Of a DNA stretch of 45,308 bases, positions 19,925 to 30,195 are shown piece by piece. The notes under the pieces were generated by a model. It ran no database searches and was not told the origin of the DNA. It was given only the letters and a program-made list of their open reading frames with translations. Made by a program: the position numbers and the translations under genes. Numbering within the stretch: the stretch's first letter is position 1; every line of letters begins with the position of its first letter. Source of the DNA: Photobacterium proteolyticum (GTDB lineage Bacteria > Pseudomonadota > Gammaproteobacteria > Enterobacterales > Vibrionaceae); assembly GCF_001939735.1 (NCBI RefSeq), contig NZ_MJIL01000040.1, positions 1-45,308 of the forward strand, read 5' to 3'.

Positions 19925-20398
19925 ATGCGAATTTATATCATGCGTCATGGCGAGGCGCAGAACTTCGCTCCCACTGATGCGGAGCGACCTCTGACAGCGC
20001 GTGGTGAGTCACACTCCGAACAGATGGCGCTCCAGCTGACAAGTCAGCTAAGTGATGGGCTGGATATGGTTTGGGTGAGCCCTTACCTCCGTGCCCAGCA
20101 GACATGGCAGGCGATGGCTGGGCATTTGCCAGAGCCCAAACGCCTGATGACTGTCGAAGAAATCACCCCTTACGGGCAGGCAGAGGAAGTGGCGGCCTAT
20201 CTGAAGGCGGTGATTGCCGTCGAGCGTCCGGAAACTGTTCTGATTGTCTCTCACCTTCCTCTAGTTGGCTACCTGACTGCTGAGTTGGCACCGGGCCTGC
20301 AGCCGCCTATGTTCCGTACATCCGCGATTGCGGCTCTTGACTACCAGCCTGATGATGAAGAAGTCGAGTTTTTGTGGCAGGCCAATCCTGAAGGATGA
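19925..20398 (+). CDS. sixA: Phosphohistidine phosphatase SixA
   Basis: A 157-aa histidine phosphatase of the phosphoglycerate-mutase-like clan. The catalytic RHG triad is at residues 7-9 (IYIMRHGEAQ), with further conserved elements ERPLTARGESHSEQMA, VSPYLRAQQT and the second histidine in VLIVSHLPLVGYL. In E. coli SixA removes phosphate from histidine of the nitrogen phosphotransferase system and was first linked to ArcB. The product is a few residues shorter than the E. coli protein. Length, motifs and start with AGG upstream agree well. It appears monocistronic. Confidence 0.93.
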   Translation: MRIYIMRHGEAQNFAPTDAERPLTARGESHSEQMALQLTSQLSDGLDMVWVSPYLRAQQTWQAMAGHLPEPKRLMTVEEITPYGQAEEVAAYLKAVIAVERPETVLIVSHLPLVGYLTAELAPGLQPPMFRTSAIAALDYQPDDEEVEFLWQANPEG

Positions 20399-20541
20399 AC
20401 AACATTTAACCTTAAGCTTTGGGAATGGCTGCCGATACAAGTATCGAGAGCTGATTTAGGGCTCAGTTTTTATCAATTGAGGTTTCATCCCTAGCTGGAT
20501 TGAGTATCATTCATCGAACGAGAATTAACAAAGTTACTGTT

Positions 20542-20901
20542 ATGAAAGGTAAAATTTTTGCAATCCTCAGTGCCGTACTGTTAGCTGGCTGTATCCAGGG
20601 GCCTCGGGCTCCGAGCATTAATGCCAACGGTGCAATCAAGTGGGCCAATGGTGTCAGTGAAGAAATGCACATTTCCGCATCCGGCAGTACCCTGACGTTT
20701 GCCGCGCCGCAGAGCATTTTTAGTGCTGGTGGGATCACTATCTTTTCGCGTATTGACAGCGCCCGTAATGGTAACTGTGAACACTATTACAGCGAAGGTG
20801 CGGTAAAAACCCGTATGCAGATTTGCGACAGTGGTGAAGTGACGCTGATTGTTGAAGGTCAGGTGATCAATGTGGGAGCCCTGGCGAAATATGTATACTA
20901 G
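20542..20901 (+). CDS. Small predicted lipoprotein
   Basis: The start at 20542 gives a 119-aa protein with a short lipoprotein signal peptide (MKGKIFAILSAVLLAGC, lipobox LLAG-C at residue 17). The mature part has no recognised domain, contains two further cysteines (GNCEHYY and MQICDSG) that could form a disulfide, and looks beta-rich. An upstream in-frame ATG at 20500 would add 14 residues before the signal peptide and is unlikely. It lies between sixA and smrB without obvious operon partners. The function is unknown. Confidence 0.75.
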   Translation: MKGKIFAILSAVLLAGCIQGPRAPSINANGAIKWANGVSEEMHISASGSTLTFAAPQSIFSAGGITIFSRIDSARNGNCEHYYSEGAVKTRMQICDSGEVTLIVEGQVINVGALAKYVY

Positions 20902-20991
20902 CCAAGTGGTTAGAATCTAGTATCGAGTGACGAGCAATAAACAGGTTGTTGTTTTTCTCGACACTCGTACCTGGGCTTTCGCCTCTTCTGT

Positions 20992-21522
20992 CTATCTCTC
21001 CGGAATATCAATTAAGACTAGTAACGCACCATCCCCCCCGAACTCCAGCGGAGCCTGGTGAAAAGCCATCACATCAGGGTGCTGTGCCAGCCATAGCGGC
21101 GCCTTTTGCTTCAAGATATGTTTGCCAATGCCATGCATCACACAGGCGCAGGACACACTTTCCTTGATACAGGCAGCAATCATAGCAGCCAGTTCGCGTT
21201 TGGCTTCCTGTTGCGTCATACCATGCATGTCCAGATACATATCGGGTACATACACCCCGCGGCGTAACTTTTTCACTTCATATTTCGATACACCGGTACG
21301 GGCATATTGCATCGGGCCATGCTCGTTGAGGAGGGGCTCGAATTCATCGGAGAAATAAAACTCGTGGTTTTGGGTTTCTTTTTCCGAGACTTTGGGCTTA
21401 TCAGCCTTTGGGCTCTGTCGGCGTGGCGTGATTATGGTATCATGCGACAACTTTTTTACGCCTTTAACCGCATCCTGAAAGAGTGCCAGGTCATCTTCCA
21501 GGGTAAGATCTTTTTTACTCAT
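20992..21522 (-). CDS. smrB: Smr-domain endonuclease SmrB (ribosome rescue factor)
   Basis: A 176-aa protein with a disordered charged N-terminus and a C-terminal Smr domain. The domain carries the signature DMHGMTQQEAKRELAAMI and the HGIGKHILK loop, and ends with GGDGALLVLIDIPER. E. coli SmrB (formerly YfcN) cleaves mRNA between collided ribosomes. It is divergent from prmB with about 50 bp between start codons, the same arrangement as in E. coli, where aroC follows prmB; here aroC is elsewhere in the window. Confidence 0.93.
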   Translation of the reverse strand: MSKKDLTLEDDLALFQDAVKGVKKLSHDTIITPRRQSPKADKPKVSEKETQNHEFYFSDEFEPLLNEHGPMQYARTGVSKYEVKKLRRGVYVPDMYLDMHGMTQQEAKRELAAMIAACIKESVSCACVMHGIGKHILKQKAPLWLAQHPDVMAFHQAPLEFGGDGALLVLIDIPER

Positions 21523-21575
21523 AATGATATTCCAACAACTCTATAGCGGTATTGTAGCGTCATTCGGAGGCTATT

Positions 21576-22508
21576 TTGGATAAGATTTTTGTCGACGAGG
21601 CCGTCAACGAACTTCACACTTTGCAGGACATGCTACGTTGGACGGTAAGCCGTTTCAATGCTGCGGGTCTTTTTTATGGTCACGGCACGGATAATGCGTG
21701 GGACGAAGCGGTACAATTGGTACTGCCGACCCTGTATCTGCCATTGGATATTCCATCGGAAGTCCGCTTTTCACGGCTGACGAGCAGCGAGCGTCTGCGT
21801 ATTGTCGAGCGCGTGATCCGTCGTATTAACGAACGTACCCCTGTCGCTTATATGACCAACAAAGCGTGGTTCTGCGGCATGGAATTCTTTGTCGACGAGC
21901 GTGTACTGGTGCCTCGCTCACCGATCGGCGAGTTGATCGAGAATGGTTTTGAACCGTTCCTGGCTGAGAGCCCGACTCGTATCATGGACCTGTGTACCGG
22001 CAGCGGTTGTATCGGTATCGCCTGTGCGCATGCCTTCCCGGAAGCCGAGGTTGACTTGGTTGATATCTCGACAGATGCGCTGGAAGTTGCCGAGCAGAAC
22101 ATTCAGGACCATGGTCTGGAGCAGCAGGTGATCCCGCTACGCTCTGATCTGTTGCGCGATGTACCAAAAGATCAGTACGACCTGATTGTGACCAACCCGC
22201 CGTATGTTGATCAGGAAGACATGAACAGCCTGCCGGATGAGTTCCGTCACGAGCCGGAGCTAGGCTTGGCAGCGGGTACCGATGGTCTGAAGCTGGTTCG
22301 TCGTATTCTTGCCAATGCACCGGATTATTTGAAAGAGAATGGTGTCTTGATCTGTGAAGTGGGTAACTCGATGATCCATATGGAAGAGCAGTATCCGCAC
22401 ATTCCGTTTACCTGGATTGAGTTCGAGAACGGTGGCCACGGCGTCTTTATGATGACCCGTGAGCAGCTGCTTGAATGTCAGGACGAGTTTTCACTTTACC
22501 GTGACTAA
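21576..22508 (+). CDS. prmB: Ribosomal protein L3 N5-glutamine methyltransferase PrmB
   Basis: A 310-aa SAM-dependent methyltransferase that modifies a glutamine of ribosomal protein L3. It has the PrmB-specific N-terminal domain ([45 protein letters not shown]), the SAM-binding motif [30 protein letters not shown] and the catalytic NPPY ([13 protein letters not shown]). The start codon is TTG at 21576, supported by CGGAGG 5 nt upstream and by agreement with the E. coli N-terminus. It is followed by a strong terminator. Confidence 0.95.
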   Translation: MDKIFVDEAVNELHTLQDMLRWTVSRFNAAGLFYGHGTDNAWDEAVQLVLPTLYLPLDIPSEVRFSRLTSSERLRIVERVIRRINERTPVAYMTNKAWFCGMEFFVDERVLVPRSPIGELIENGFEPFLAESPTRIMDLCTGSGCIGIACAHAFPEAEVDLVDISTDALEVAEQNIQDHGLEQQVIPLRSDLLRDVPKDQYDLIVTNPPYVDQEDMNSLPDEFRHEPELGLAAGTDGLKLVRRILANAPDYLKENGVLICEVGNSMIHMEEQYPHIPFTWIEFENGGHGVFMMTREQLLECQDEFSLYRD

Positions 22509-22550
22509 TATCGAGTCGTTCCTGTAAGAAGCCAGATACCAGAAACTAGA

Positions 22551-22577
22551 AACCGGAGCACAAGCTCCGGTTTTTTT
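22551..22577 (+). terminator. Rho-independent terminator of prmB
   Basis: AACCGGAGC (22551-22559) pairs with GCTCCGGTT (22564-22572) around an ACAA loop and is followed by TTTTT. Confidence 0.9.
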
Positions 22578-22612
22578 ATGGGGTGACCTAGTCAGATATG
22601 ACTGAGCGGGCG

Positions 22613-23311
22613 CTAGGCATTGCCTTTGGCCTGTTTGGCCTCAAGTTCAGCCATCACTGACTTTTTATTGCTCAGGTAGTCTTCGAGACCAGCACGGCGA
22701 AGATCGCAAGACGGACAGTCGCCACAGCCATCACCGATAATCCCGTTATAGCAGGTCAGTGTTTGCTGGCGGACGTAGTCCAGCTTGCTGTACTGATCGG
22801 CCAGCGCCCATGTTTCGGCCTTGTTCAGCCACATCAGCGGCGTTTCGATAGCCAGCGGACGATCCATACCCAGTACCAGAGACTGGTTGATGGATTTGAC
22901 GAATTCGTCGCGACAGTCCGGGTAGCCGGAAAAGTCAGTTTCGCAGACGCCGGTGATCACAGCCTCGGCACCAATCTGGTAGGCATAGATCCCGGCCAGA
23001 GTCAGGAACAGGATGTTGCGACCGGGAACAAATGAGTTAGGCAGGCCGTTTTCCTGCAGCTCATGGGAGACGGCAATATTGTCGCGAGTCAGCGAGCTGA
23101 TCGCCAGCTCGTTGAGCAATCCGACATCCATAACCTTGTGCGCGGCAACGCCCAGATCTTTGGCGACAGATTGTGCCACTTCAATTTCCAGCTTGTGACG
23201 CTGGCCATAATCAAAGGTGATGCAATGAACTTCATCGTAGTTGGCAAGTGCCTGGATCAGGCAGGTGGTGGAGTCTTGGCCGCCACTAAAAACGACTACG
23301 GCTTTACGCAT
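22613..23311 (-). CDS. queC: 7-cyano-7-deazaguanine synthase QueC
   Basis: ATP-dependent conversion of 7-carboxy-7-deazaguanine to preQ0 in queuosine biosynthesis. The 232-aa length is standard. The PP-loop ATP-binding motif is at residues 9-16 (SGGQDSTT). The zinc site is formed by the cysteines of [23 protein letters not shown] near the C-terminus. [12 protein letters not shown] and [14 protein letters not shown] are typical family blocks. AGGAAAG precedes the start codon. No riboswitch is evident in the short upstream region. Confidence 0.96.
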   Translation of the reverse strand: MRKAVVVFSGGQDSTTCLIQALANYDEVHCITFDYGQRHKLEIEVAQSVAKDLGVAAHKVMDVGLLNELAISSLTRDNIAVSHELQENGLPNSFVPGRNILFLTLAGIYAYQIGAEAVITGVCETDFSGYPDCRDEFVKSINQSLVLGMDRPLAIETPLMWLNKAETWALADQYSKLDYVRQQTLTCYNGIIGDGCGDCPSCDLRRAGLEDYLSNKKSVMAELEAKQAKGNA

Positions 23312-23510
23312 ACTTTGTCTTTCCTGTGTTATAGCCTTACCGAAAAACAGTCGGTGGCTTGAATGAACATACCAGCTTATTAATTATCTGATCGGCCAGT
23401 TAATTATAAGCAGGTATTACTACCATCAGCAGGTTCTCTGTTGGCACGGCAATGCTACCTCAGAGTTGTTGGTGAGGAAAGTTTCTCTGCTCAGCCGACA
23501 AACATAAGGT

Positions 23511-23538
23511 AAAAAAAAAGCCGCAGACAGGCTGCGGC
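23511..23538 (-). terminator. Terminator of the PLP-enzyme gene
   Basis: On the minus strand GCCGCAG (23532-23538) pairs with CTGCGGC (23520-23526) across 5 nt and is followed by nine T residues (plus-strand A tract at 23511-23519). Confidence 0.87.
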
Positions 23539-23607
23539 AAACTAACGTGTAGATTGCAGGATAGAACAAAGAAAAATACACCCAAGCTATTTCATAATAG
23601 TTTGGGG

Positions 23608-24672
23608 TTACAGCGAACCGGTTTTCTCGAAGGTTTCCAGTTGGCTGAGGTAAGCAGAGATATCGCCGATGTTGTCGGCCACCCACTGCTCGTTGAAATA
23701 GGTATCAAGATAGCGTTCGCCACTGTCGCAAAGCAGGGTAACGATAGAGCCTTTCTCGCCGCGGGCCTTCATCTCGCAGGCCAGCTGCAACACGCCGTAG
23801 AGGTTGGTCCCCGTTGAGGCGCCGGCCTTGCGTCCCAGCAGTTTTTCCAACCAGTGGACGGTGGCGATACTGGCCGCATCGGCAATGGTGCGCATTTCAT
23901 CAACCACATCAGGGATAAAGCTCGGCTCAACACGCGGGCGGCCGATGCCCTCGATCCGGCTGCCGACAGTGCCAGTCAGAGTCAGGTCGCGGGTCTTGTA
24001 ATAGTCATGGAAGACCGAGTTCTCGGGATCGACCACGCAGAGTCTGGTCTGGTGCATCTGGTAGCGAATATAGCGGCCGATTGTCGCTGATGTGCCGCCG
24101 GTACCCGGGCTCATGACGATCCAGCTCGGGATCGGGTGCTCTTCAAGCTGCATCTGCTCGAAGATGCTGTTGGCGATATTGTTGTTGCCGCGCCAGTCAG
24201 TGGCACGCTCGGCAAAGGTGAACTGGTCCATATAATGGCCGTTGAGCTCTTTGGCCAGACGGCGCGACTCGGCGTAAATTTCGCCAGGGCTGTCGACGAA
24301 ATGGGCACGGCCACCATAGAACTCGATTTGTTCGATTTTCTTGCGGGCTGTTTTGCGAGGCACAACTGCAATAAACGGCAGGCCAAGTAAGCGCGCAAAA
24401 TAGGCTTCTGATACGGCGGTGCTGCCGGACGAGGATTCGATAACTGTTGTATCCTGACCGATCCAGCCATTACACAGGGCATACAAGAACAACGAACGGG
24501 CCAGGCGATGTTTCAGGCTGCCGGTCGGGTGCGTGCTCTCATCCTTTAGATAAATATCGATACCGTCAAGAGAAGGAAGATCCAGCTTGATGAGGTGGGT
24601 GTCTGCCGAACGCTGAAAGTCAGCTTCTATCTTACGGATGGCACTGTTAATCCACTGCGGGTCATGGCTCAT
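23608..24672 (-). CDS. PLP-dependent cysteine synthase / cystathionine beta-synthase family enzyme
   Basis: A 354-aa fold-type II PLP enzyme. The Schiff-base lysine is in [13 protein letters not shown] (about residue 54). The substrate-binding loop is [10 protein letters not shown], and the phosphate-binding glycine loop is [13 protein letters not shown]. The C-terminal [15 protein letters not shown] is typical of cysteine synthases. It is divergently oriented from decR with about 180 bp between them. DecR-type Lrp regulators respond to cysteine and control cysteine breakdown, so a role in cysteine synthesis or desulfuration is plausible. The exact reaction cannot be settled from sequence. 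Confidence 0.8.
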   Translation of the reverse strand: MSHDPQWINSAIRKIEADFQRSADTHLIKLDLPSLDGIDIYLKDESTHPTGSLKHRLARSLFLYALCNGWIGQDTTVIESSSGSTAVSEAYFARLLGLPFIAVVPRKTARKKIEQIEFYGGRAHFVDSPGEIYAESRRLAKELNGHYMDQFTFAERATDWRGNNNIANSIFEQMQLEEHPIPSWIVMSPGTGGTSATIGRYIRYQMHQTRLCVVDPENSVFHDYYKTRDLTLTGTVGSRIEGIGRPRVEPSFIPDVVDEMRTIADAASIATVHWLEKLLGRKAGASTGTNLYGVLQLACEMKARGEKGSIVTLLCDSGERYLDTYFNEQWVADNIGDISAYLSQLETFEKTGSL

Positions 24673-24850
24673 GTCTCTTCCTCTTTCTCAGGCGGCTCGG
24701 TCGGTAATAGGGGGTGAATACCAACGGTTATTTTCTTATTGGAATGCTTAGCATAGTACTTGAAGCACGTGAAAAATCTTTGCTTTGTTTGCTTTTATAA
24801 CGATAATGGGGAGAAAAATTTTCTCTATGTTGTAATTTAGGGGTAATACT

Positions 24851-25312
24851 TTGGCTGACTTAGATAACACTGACAGAACATTGCTACGGATGCTGCAACG
24901 AGACGGTACCTTGGCGCTGGCCGAACTGGCTGAGGCGGTAAACCTGACGACGACACCTTGCTGGAAGCGGTTAAAGCGACTGGAGGAGAGCGGGATCCTC
25001 AGACAGCGGGTAGCCTTGCTTGATCCGGTGAAGCTCGGTTTGTCGTTTACGGCATTCGTGCAGATCAAAACCAGTAATCACTCCAAGGAGTGGTACCACT
25101 GCTTTGTCGCAACGGTATCGGACTTTCCTGAAGTGATGGAGTTCTACCGAATGGCCGGTGAGTACGATTACATGATGAAGGTGCAGGTAGCTGATATGGC
25201 CGCATTTGATAAGTTCTACAAAAAGCTGGTCAACAGCATCGAAGGGCTGACCAATGTGACCTCGACCTTTGCCATGGAGCCGCTGAAATATACCACTGCT
25301 TTGCCGGTGTGA
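24851..25312 (+). CDS. decR: Lrp/AsnC-family transcriptional regulator DecR
   Basis: A 153-aa Lrp-type regulator. The N-terminal winged helix-turn-helix is [47 protein letters not shown]. The C-terminal RAM ligand-binding domain contains [34 protein letters not shown]. It resembles E. coli DecR (YbaO), including the cysteine in [13 protein letters not shown], and like ybaO it lies directly upstream of mdlAB. DecR activates cysteine-detoxification genes in E. coli. Translation probably starts at a TTG (24851) preceded by AGGGG. The divergent PLP-enzyme gene is a natural target candidate. Confidence 0.9.
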   Translation: MADLDNTDRTLLRMLQRDGTLALAELAEAVNLTTTPCWKRLKRLEESGILRQRVALLDPVKLGLSFTAFVQIKTSNHSKEWYHCFVATVSDFPEVMEFYRMAGEYDYMMKVQVADMAAFDKFYKKLVNSIEGLTNVTSTFAMEPLKYTTALPV

Positions 25313-25585
25313 AATACTGTATAAAAAAGCAGATATAACTAATTTATAAATTATCATGGAGAAAGTGATTGTTTTGTATTTTGCTGCCTCCATTTGGTTG
25401 ATTTATTAGTCAATTTTCCGATAATGGCTTTGTTTATAAGCAACAAGGCCAGCATGATACAACAGCCTTTCTTTTCTCTTTGATTGGTATCTCTTCTCCT
25501 GCAAATTGCATCCCGAGGTAATTGCTGCTCTGACTGACTTTGATTCGTCTTAAACTTTGGCTATGCCTGTTTCTGTGGAGGGACT

Positions 25586-27328
25586 ATGCAGATTTTTTGG
25601 CAGTTGAGATGGTATTTCCGCCAACAATGGCGTCGTTACGGCGGCGCGATAGTAATTTTGATCCTGGTTTCTCTGTTCGAGCTATTGCCGCCACGGGCAA
25701 TAGGCTGGATTGTCGATGGTGTCGTAACGGGAGAGATTACCCTGCCGGTAATGCTGAGCTGGTTAGCAGGCATTGCCGTCTTGTGGTTCGTGGTTTATAT
25801 CCTGCGCATTATCTGGCGAGTCTGGTTATTCGGCGCTGCCGCCGAGCTTGGCACTGTGCTGCGTAACCGCCTGTACCGTCATTTTTCTTCCCACCCTCCG
25901 GTGTTTTTTGAACGCTATAAAACCGGCGATTTGATGGCGCGATCCACCAATGATGTCAATGCCGTGGTGATGACTGCCGGTGAAGGCGTGCTGACCGCGG
26001 CTGACTCCCTGATCATGGGGCTGGCGGTACTATTTGTGATGACCACAATGTTGAGCTGGGAGCTCACTGTTCTGGCTTTGCTGCCGATGCCCTTTATGGC
26101 GATGGCGGTCTTTCGTTTTGGTCGTCAGCTTCATAGTTGTTTTTCTGAGTCTCAGGCAGCATTTTCCGACTTGACGGACAAAACGCAGGAAACCCTCAAT
26201 GGTGTGAGAATGATCCGTGCCTTTGGCCTGGAACAGCGTCAGCAGGCTGACTTTGCCGATGTGGTCGACAGGGTCGGGGAAAAGAACCTTGCGGTGGAAA
26301 AGGTCGATGCCAAGTTTGATCCTGTGATCCAGCTGACGATTGGGATGTCTTTCTTTCTCAGTATCGCCGGTGGCGGCTATATGGTCTCTCAGGGCCGTCT
26401 GACGTTGGGTGATCTGACGGCTTTTGCGCTTTATCAGGGGCTAATGATTTGGCCGATGCTGGCGATGGCCTGGCTGTTCAACATTCTCGAACGTGGCTCG
26501 GCAGCCTGGAAGCGCCTTCAGCATATTTTTGACGAGGCACCGGAAATTGTCAGCGGTGATGCCGCCCTGGCTGCAACGCAGCAGGACTTGCAGGTTGATA
26601 TCGAGGCGTTTTACTGGAACGGGCAGACGCAACCAGCGCTGAGCGAGGTGAATGTGACCTTGCAACCGGGTCAGATGCTCGGCATTGCCGGGCCGATTGG
26701 TAGCGGTAAGTCCACCTTATTCTCTTTGCTGCTTCGTCAGCAGGAGTTAAAGCAGGGCAGTATCAGCTATGGTGGGATCAGTATTACTGAAGCCGATCTT
26801 CACCATTGGCGGAGCCGGTTTGCCGTTGTCAGTCAAAGCCCGTTTCTGTTCTCGCGTTCAATCGCCGAAAACATTGCCCTTGGCAGGCCGGACGCTTCTA
26901 TGGCGCAGATCCGCGCGGCAGCTCAGGCGGCCTGTATCGATGAAGATATTATCCAGTTCCCGGATGGCTACGAGACCTTAGTCGGCGAGAAGGGGATCAC
27001 CCTGTCGGGCGGACAAAAGCAACGTATTTCGATTGCCCGGGCCTTGTTGCTAGAGGCGGAAATTCTGGTTCTGGATGATGCGTTGTCTGCCGTTGACGGT
27101 AAGACAGAGCACCGGATCCTGGCCAATTTGAGGCAGCAACAGAAGCAGACGGTTATTGTTATTGCTCACCGCCTGACGGCATTGGAGCAGGCGGATACTG
27201 TTCTGGTGTTGCAGCATGGCCAGATAGCCGAGCAGGGCGATCACCAGACCTTGATTGGGGCGGGAAGCTGGTACGGTGAAATGTACCGCTATCAACAACT
27301 GGAGCAGGCAATTAAGGAGGCGAAATGA
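25586..27328 (+). CDS. mdlA: ABC exporter half-transporter MdlA
   Basis: A 580-aa fused permease-ATPase. Six transmembrane helices occupy roughly residues 1-310, and the nucleotide-binding domain has Walker A GPIGSGKST, the signature LSGGQKQRISIARALL, Walker B ILVLDDALSAVDG and the switch histidine in VIAHRL. GGAGGG precedes the ATG. The stop codon overlaps the mdlB start (ATGA at 27325-27328), so the two half-transporters are coupled and probably form a heterodimer. In Walker B the catalytic position is Asp (LDDA) rather than Glu, as expected for the degenerate site of a heterodimeric exporter. The substrate is not known. Confidence 0.93.
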   Translation: MQIFWQLRWYFRQQWRRYGGAIVILILVSLFELLPPRAIGWIVDGVVTGEITLPVMLSWLAGIAVLWFVVYILRIIWRVWLFGAAAELGTVLRNRLYRHFSSHPPVFFERYKTGDLMARSTNDVNAVVMTAGEGVLTAADSLIMGLAVLFVMTTMLSWELTVLALLPMPFMAMAVFRFGRQLHSCFSESQAAFSDLTDKTQETLNGVRMIRAFGLEQRQQADFADVVDRVGEKNLAVEKVDAKFDPVIQLTIGMSFFLSIAGGGYMVSQGRLTLGDLTAFALYQGLMIWPMLAMAWLFNILERGSAAWKRLQHIFDEAPEIVSGDAALAATQQDLQVDIEAFYWNGQTQPALSEVNVTLQPGQMLGIAGPIGSGKSTLFSLLLRQQELKQGSISYGGISITEADLHHWRSRFAVVSQSPFLFSRSIAENIALGRPDASMAQIRAAAQAACIDEDIIQFPDGYETLVGEKGITLSGGQKQRISIARALLLEAEILVLDDALSAVDGKTEHRILANLRQQQKQTVIVIAHRLTALEQADTVLVLQHGQIAEQGDHQTLIGAGSWYGEMYRYQQLEQAIKEAK

Positions 27329-29109
27329 CAGGGAAAGCCGTAAATAAAGCCGTCCTCAAACGGCTGCTGGGTTATGCCTTGCATGATAAGAAAAAACTGG
27401 CGATTGCCGTTGGCCTGCTGTTGGTGGCTTCGCTGGCGGATGTCTCTGGTCCCTGGATGATCCAGCACTTTATCGATAACTATATCGCCAAAGATGAGTA
27501 CCCGCTGGATATGGTGGCAGGGCTGGCACTGGCCTATATCGCCCTGATGGGGATAGCGGCGTGGTTTAAGTATGTGCAGGCACTGAGATTTAACGAAATT
27601 GCTATCGGTGTGGTGCAGACCGTCCGCAAACAGTTGTTTGGCAAGGTGCTCAATCAGCCACTGTCGGCTTTTGATTATATGCCGACCGGTAAGTTGATCT
27701 CCCGGATCACCAATGATACCGAGGCGATCAAGGACTTTTATGTCTTCGTGATAGGCACGGTACTGAAGAATGTGATTTTTATCAGCGTGATGCTGGTGGT
27801 CATGAGCATGCTGAGCTGGCGCCTGACAATGGTGGTTTTGGTATTGCTGCCTGCGGTTGTTGCCGTGATGGTGCTCTATCAGCGCAAGAGTGCGGATGCA
27901 TACCGGAAAATGCGTGATCTGCTGGCCGATATCAATGCCTCGATGAGTGAATCTATTCAGGGCATGAGTCTGATCCAGCTGATGCGCCAGGAGCAGGCGT
28001 TCAGCAAGCAGTTTTCCAGCCTGACCCGGCGCCATCTGGAGTCACAGATCGGGGTGATGAAACTTAACGGGCTGATGCTTCGGCCCTTGATTGATTTTCT
28101 CTCCGGGGTGGCGTTGCTGTCACTGGTTGCCCTGTTCGGTATCAGTGGTGCCGAGCTGGTCGGTGTCGGGGTGCTGTATGCCTTTATCAGCTATCTCGGC
28201 CGGGTTACCGAGCCATTGATTGAGCTTACCCAGCAGCTTTCTCTGTTGCAGCAGGCGTTAGTGGCCAGCGAGCGGATCTTCGGGTTTATCGATGCCAAGC
28301 AGCAGCGCTATGGCGATGATGCTCTGCCAATGGCGGCAGGCCGCCTGGAATGCCGTGATGTCGCGTTTAGCTATGATGGCAAGCAGCAGGTACTGAAGGG
28401 GATCAATGTCGAGTTGCCGCATCGGGGCTTTCTGGCCTTGGTCGGCCATACCGGCAGCGGTAAAAGTACCCTGGCCTCGCTCATGATGGGGTTCTATCCG
28501 ATCACCAGTGGCGAGCTGAAGCTCGATGGCAGGCCGTTGGACTCGCTGGAGCATTCGGTATTGCGGGAAGGGATTGCCATGGTGCAGCAGGACCCGCATG
28601 TTCTTAACGATACCGTCAGAGAAAATGTCTGTCTCGGGCGGGATGTCAGTGACACTTTGATCTGGCAGGCATTGGAAAAGGTGGGGCTCTCCGAGCAGAT
28701 ACGGGCCTATCAACAAGGATTGGATACCCGTCTGGGCAGTGGCGAAGCCAACTTGTCTGCTGGTCAAAAGCAGCTGCTGGCCATGGCGCGGGTGCTGGTT
28801 GTGCAGCCTAAGATATTAATTCTTGACGAAGCAACCGCCAATATTGACTCGGGTACCGAGCATCATATTCAGCAGGCGCTCAATGCCTTGCGTCAGGATA
28901 TGAGTATTGTTGTGATTGCGCACCGTTTGTCGACCATCATGGAGGCTGACGAGATATTGGTGCTAAGCCATGGTGCCGTGACGGAGCGGGGCAATCACCA
29001 GCAGTTACTGGCTCAGGAAGGGCACTACTGGCAAATGTACCAGTTGCAGCAGGCGGGCGAGCACTTGCACCAGATAGAAGAGCAGGGCGTTGCCGAACTA
29101 TCTGCTTAA
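27325..29109 (+). CDS. mdlB: ABC exporter half-transporter MdlB
   Basis: A 594-aa permease-ATPase that partners MdlA. The N-terminal six-helix domain includes the coupling segment QLMRQEQAF. The nucleotide-binding domain has Walker A GHTGSGKST, a variant signature LSAGQKQLLAMARVL, Walker B ILILDEATANIDSG with the catalytic Glu, and VIAHRL. MdlB thus supplies the catalytic glutamate that MdlA lacks, the classic asymmetric pair. It ends 70 bp before a long hairpin that separates it from convergent tesB. In E. coli glnK-amtB follow mdlB; they are absent here. Confidence 0.93.
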   Translation: MTGKAVNKAVLKRLLGYALHDKKKLAIAVGLLLVASLADVSGPWMIQHFIDNYIAKDEYPLDMVAGLALAYIALMGIAAWFKYVQALRFNEIAIGVVQTVRKQLFGKVLNQPLSAFDYMPTGKLISRITNDTEAIKDFYVFVIGTVLKNVIFISVMLVVMSMLSWRLTMVVLVLLPAVVAVMVLYQRKSADAYRKMRDLLADINASMSESIQGMSLIQLMRQEQAFSKQFSSLTRRHLESQIGVMKLNGLMLRPLIDFLSGVALLSLVALFGISGAELVGVGVLYAFISYLGRVTEPLIELTQQLSLLQQALVASERIFGFIDAKQQRYGDDALPMAAGRLECRDVAFSYDGKQQVLKGINVELPHRGFLALVGHTGSGKSTLASLMMGFYPITSGELKLDGRPLDSLEHSVLREGIAMVQQDPHVLNDTVRENVCLGRDVSDTLIWQALEKVGLSEQIRAYQQGLDTRLGSGEANLSAGQKQLLAMARVLVVQPKILILDEATANIDSGTEHHIQQALNALRQDMSIVVIAHRLSTIMEADEILVLSHGAVTERGNHQQLLAQEGHYWQMYQLQQAGEHLHQIEEQGVAELSA

Positions 29110-29175
29110 ATGCTCGACTTAACAATATCTATCTAAGACAGGTGGCATGGAAGGCTACCTGCTTGTGATGGCTTA

Positions 29176-29205
29176 CAACAGAGGTTGATTGCTCAACCTC
29201 TGTTG
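29176..29205. terminator. 13-bp hairpin between convergent mdlB and tesB
   Basis: CAACAGAGGTTGA (29176-29188) and TCAACCTCTGTTG (29193-29205) are perfectly complementary around TTGC. There is no T tract on either side, so it may stabilise 3' ends or act as a weak bidirectional terminator. Confidence 0.55.
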
Positions 29206-29213
29206 CGTTCCGG

Positions 29214-30074
29214 CTATTGGCCTTGCCGCATCAGTCCTTCCTGGACCGCCGAGGCCACCAGTTCACCTTTCTGGTTGTAAATCTCTCCGCGTACCAGCCC
29301 TCGTGCGCCACTGGCCGACGGGCTGTCAATGGCATAGAGCAGCCACTCGTCCATCCTGAACGGGCGGTGATACCACATCGAATGGTCGATAGTGGCAACC
29401 TTCATCTTCGGTGTCATCAAGGTTACCCCATGAGGCTGCAGTGCCGTGACCAAAAAGCCCCAGTCTGAGGCGTAGGCCAGTACATACTGGTGGATGCGGG
29501 GATCATCAGGCATGTCGCCGTTGGCCTTGATCCAAAGGTATTGCTTGGGGGCCTCTGGTTTGGGTGCCAGCGGGTTGACGACGGTGACCGGCCTCACCTC
29601 GATAGGCCTTTCGCGGCCAAATGTCTCGACGGCAGCTTTCGGCAGGTGCTCGGCGATTGACTGCACTAGAGCCTGTTCTGAAATTAGCGACTCGGGCGGC
29701 GGTACATCCGGCATGGTGGACTGGTGGCTCAGGCCGCTCTCTTCAGCCTGATAAGATGCCGTCAGATAAAAGATAGGGCGGCCATATTGAATCGCTTTTA
29801 CCCGCCGGGTGCTAAAGCTTCTGCCGTCACGCAGGTTTTCGACATCATAGATGATAGGTTTTTGCGGATCGCCCGGACGCAGAAAGTAGCTGTGAAATGA
29901 GTGAACCTGGCGGTTTTCGTCAACCGTTTCTTTGGCGGCAGACAAAGACTGCCCAATAACCTGGCCACCATAAACCTGAGGCAAGCCTAGATGTTCACTC
30001 TGGCCGCGGAATAAACCTTGTTCAAGTTGCTCTAAGTGTAACAGAGTGAGAAGTTCATTCAGTTCTTTGCTCAT
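29214..30074 (-). CDS. tesB: Acyl-CoA thioesterase II TesB
   Basis: Hydrolyses medium- and long-chain acyl-CoA to free fatty acid and CoA. The 286-aa product has a double hotdog fold, recognisable from [28 protein letters not shown] and [16 protein letters not shown] in the first half. [35 protein letters not shown] and the C-terminal SAVQEGLMR form the second half, with the conserved Asp and Gln of the family. The ATG at 30074 (MSKELNELL) is preceded by GGAG. The upstream in-frame codon (30092) adds only six residues and is less likely. Position between mdlB and ybaY matches E. coli. Confidence 0.93.
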   Translation of the reverse strand: MSKELNELLTLLHLEQLEQGLFRGQSEHLGLPQVYGGQVIGQSLSAAKETVDENRQVHSFHSYFLRPGDPQKPIIYDVENLRDGRSFSTRRVKAIQYGRPIFYLTASYQAEESGLSHQSTMPDVPPPESLISEQALVQSIAEHLPKAAVETFGRERPIEVRPVTVVNPLAPKPEAPKQYLWIKANGDMPDDPRIHQYVLAYASDWGFLVTALQPHGVTLMTPKMKVATIDHSMWYHRPFRMDEWLLYAIDSPSASGARGLVRGEIYNQKGELVASAVQEGLMRQGQ

Positions 30075-30195
30075 CGGAGCTCCAAGTTCCATGATATGAT
30101 TAGCTGATTTTTACGGATACTTGGTCACAAATTCAAGTGTAATTAACGGGTAATTGCAATGTTACGGGTTTGTGTCTGATTGCAAGGGGAGAGGG

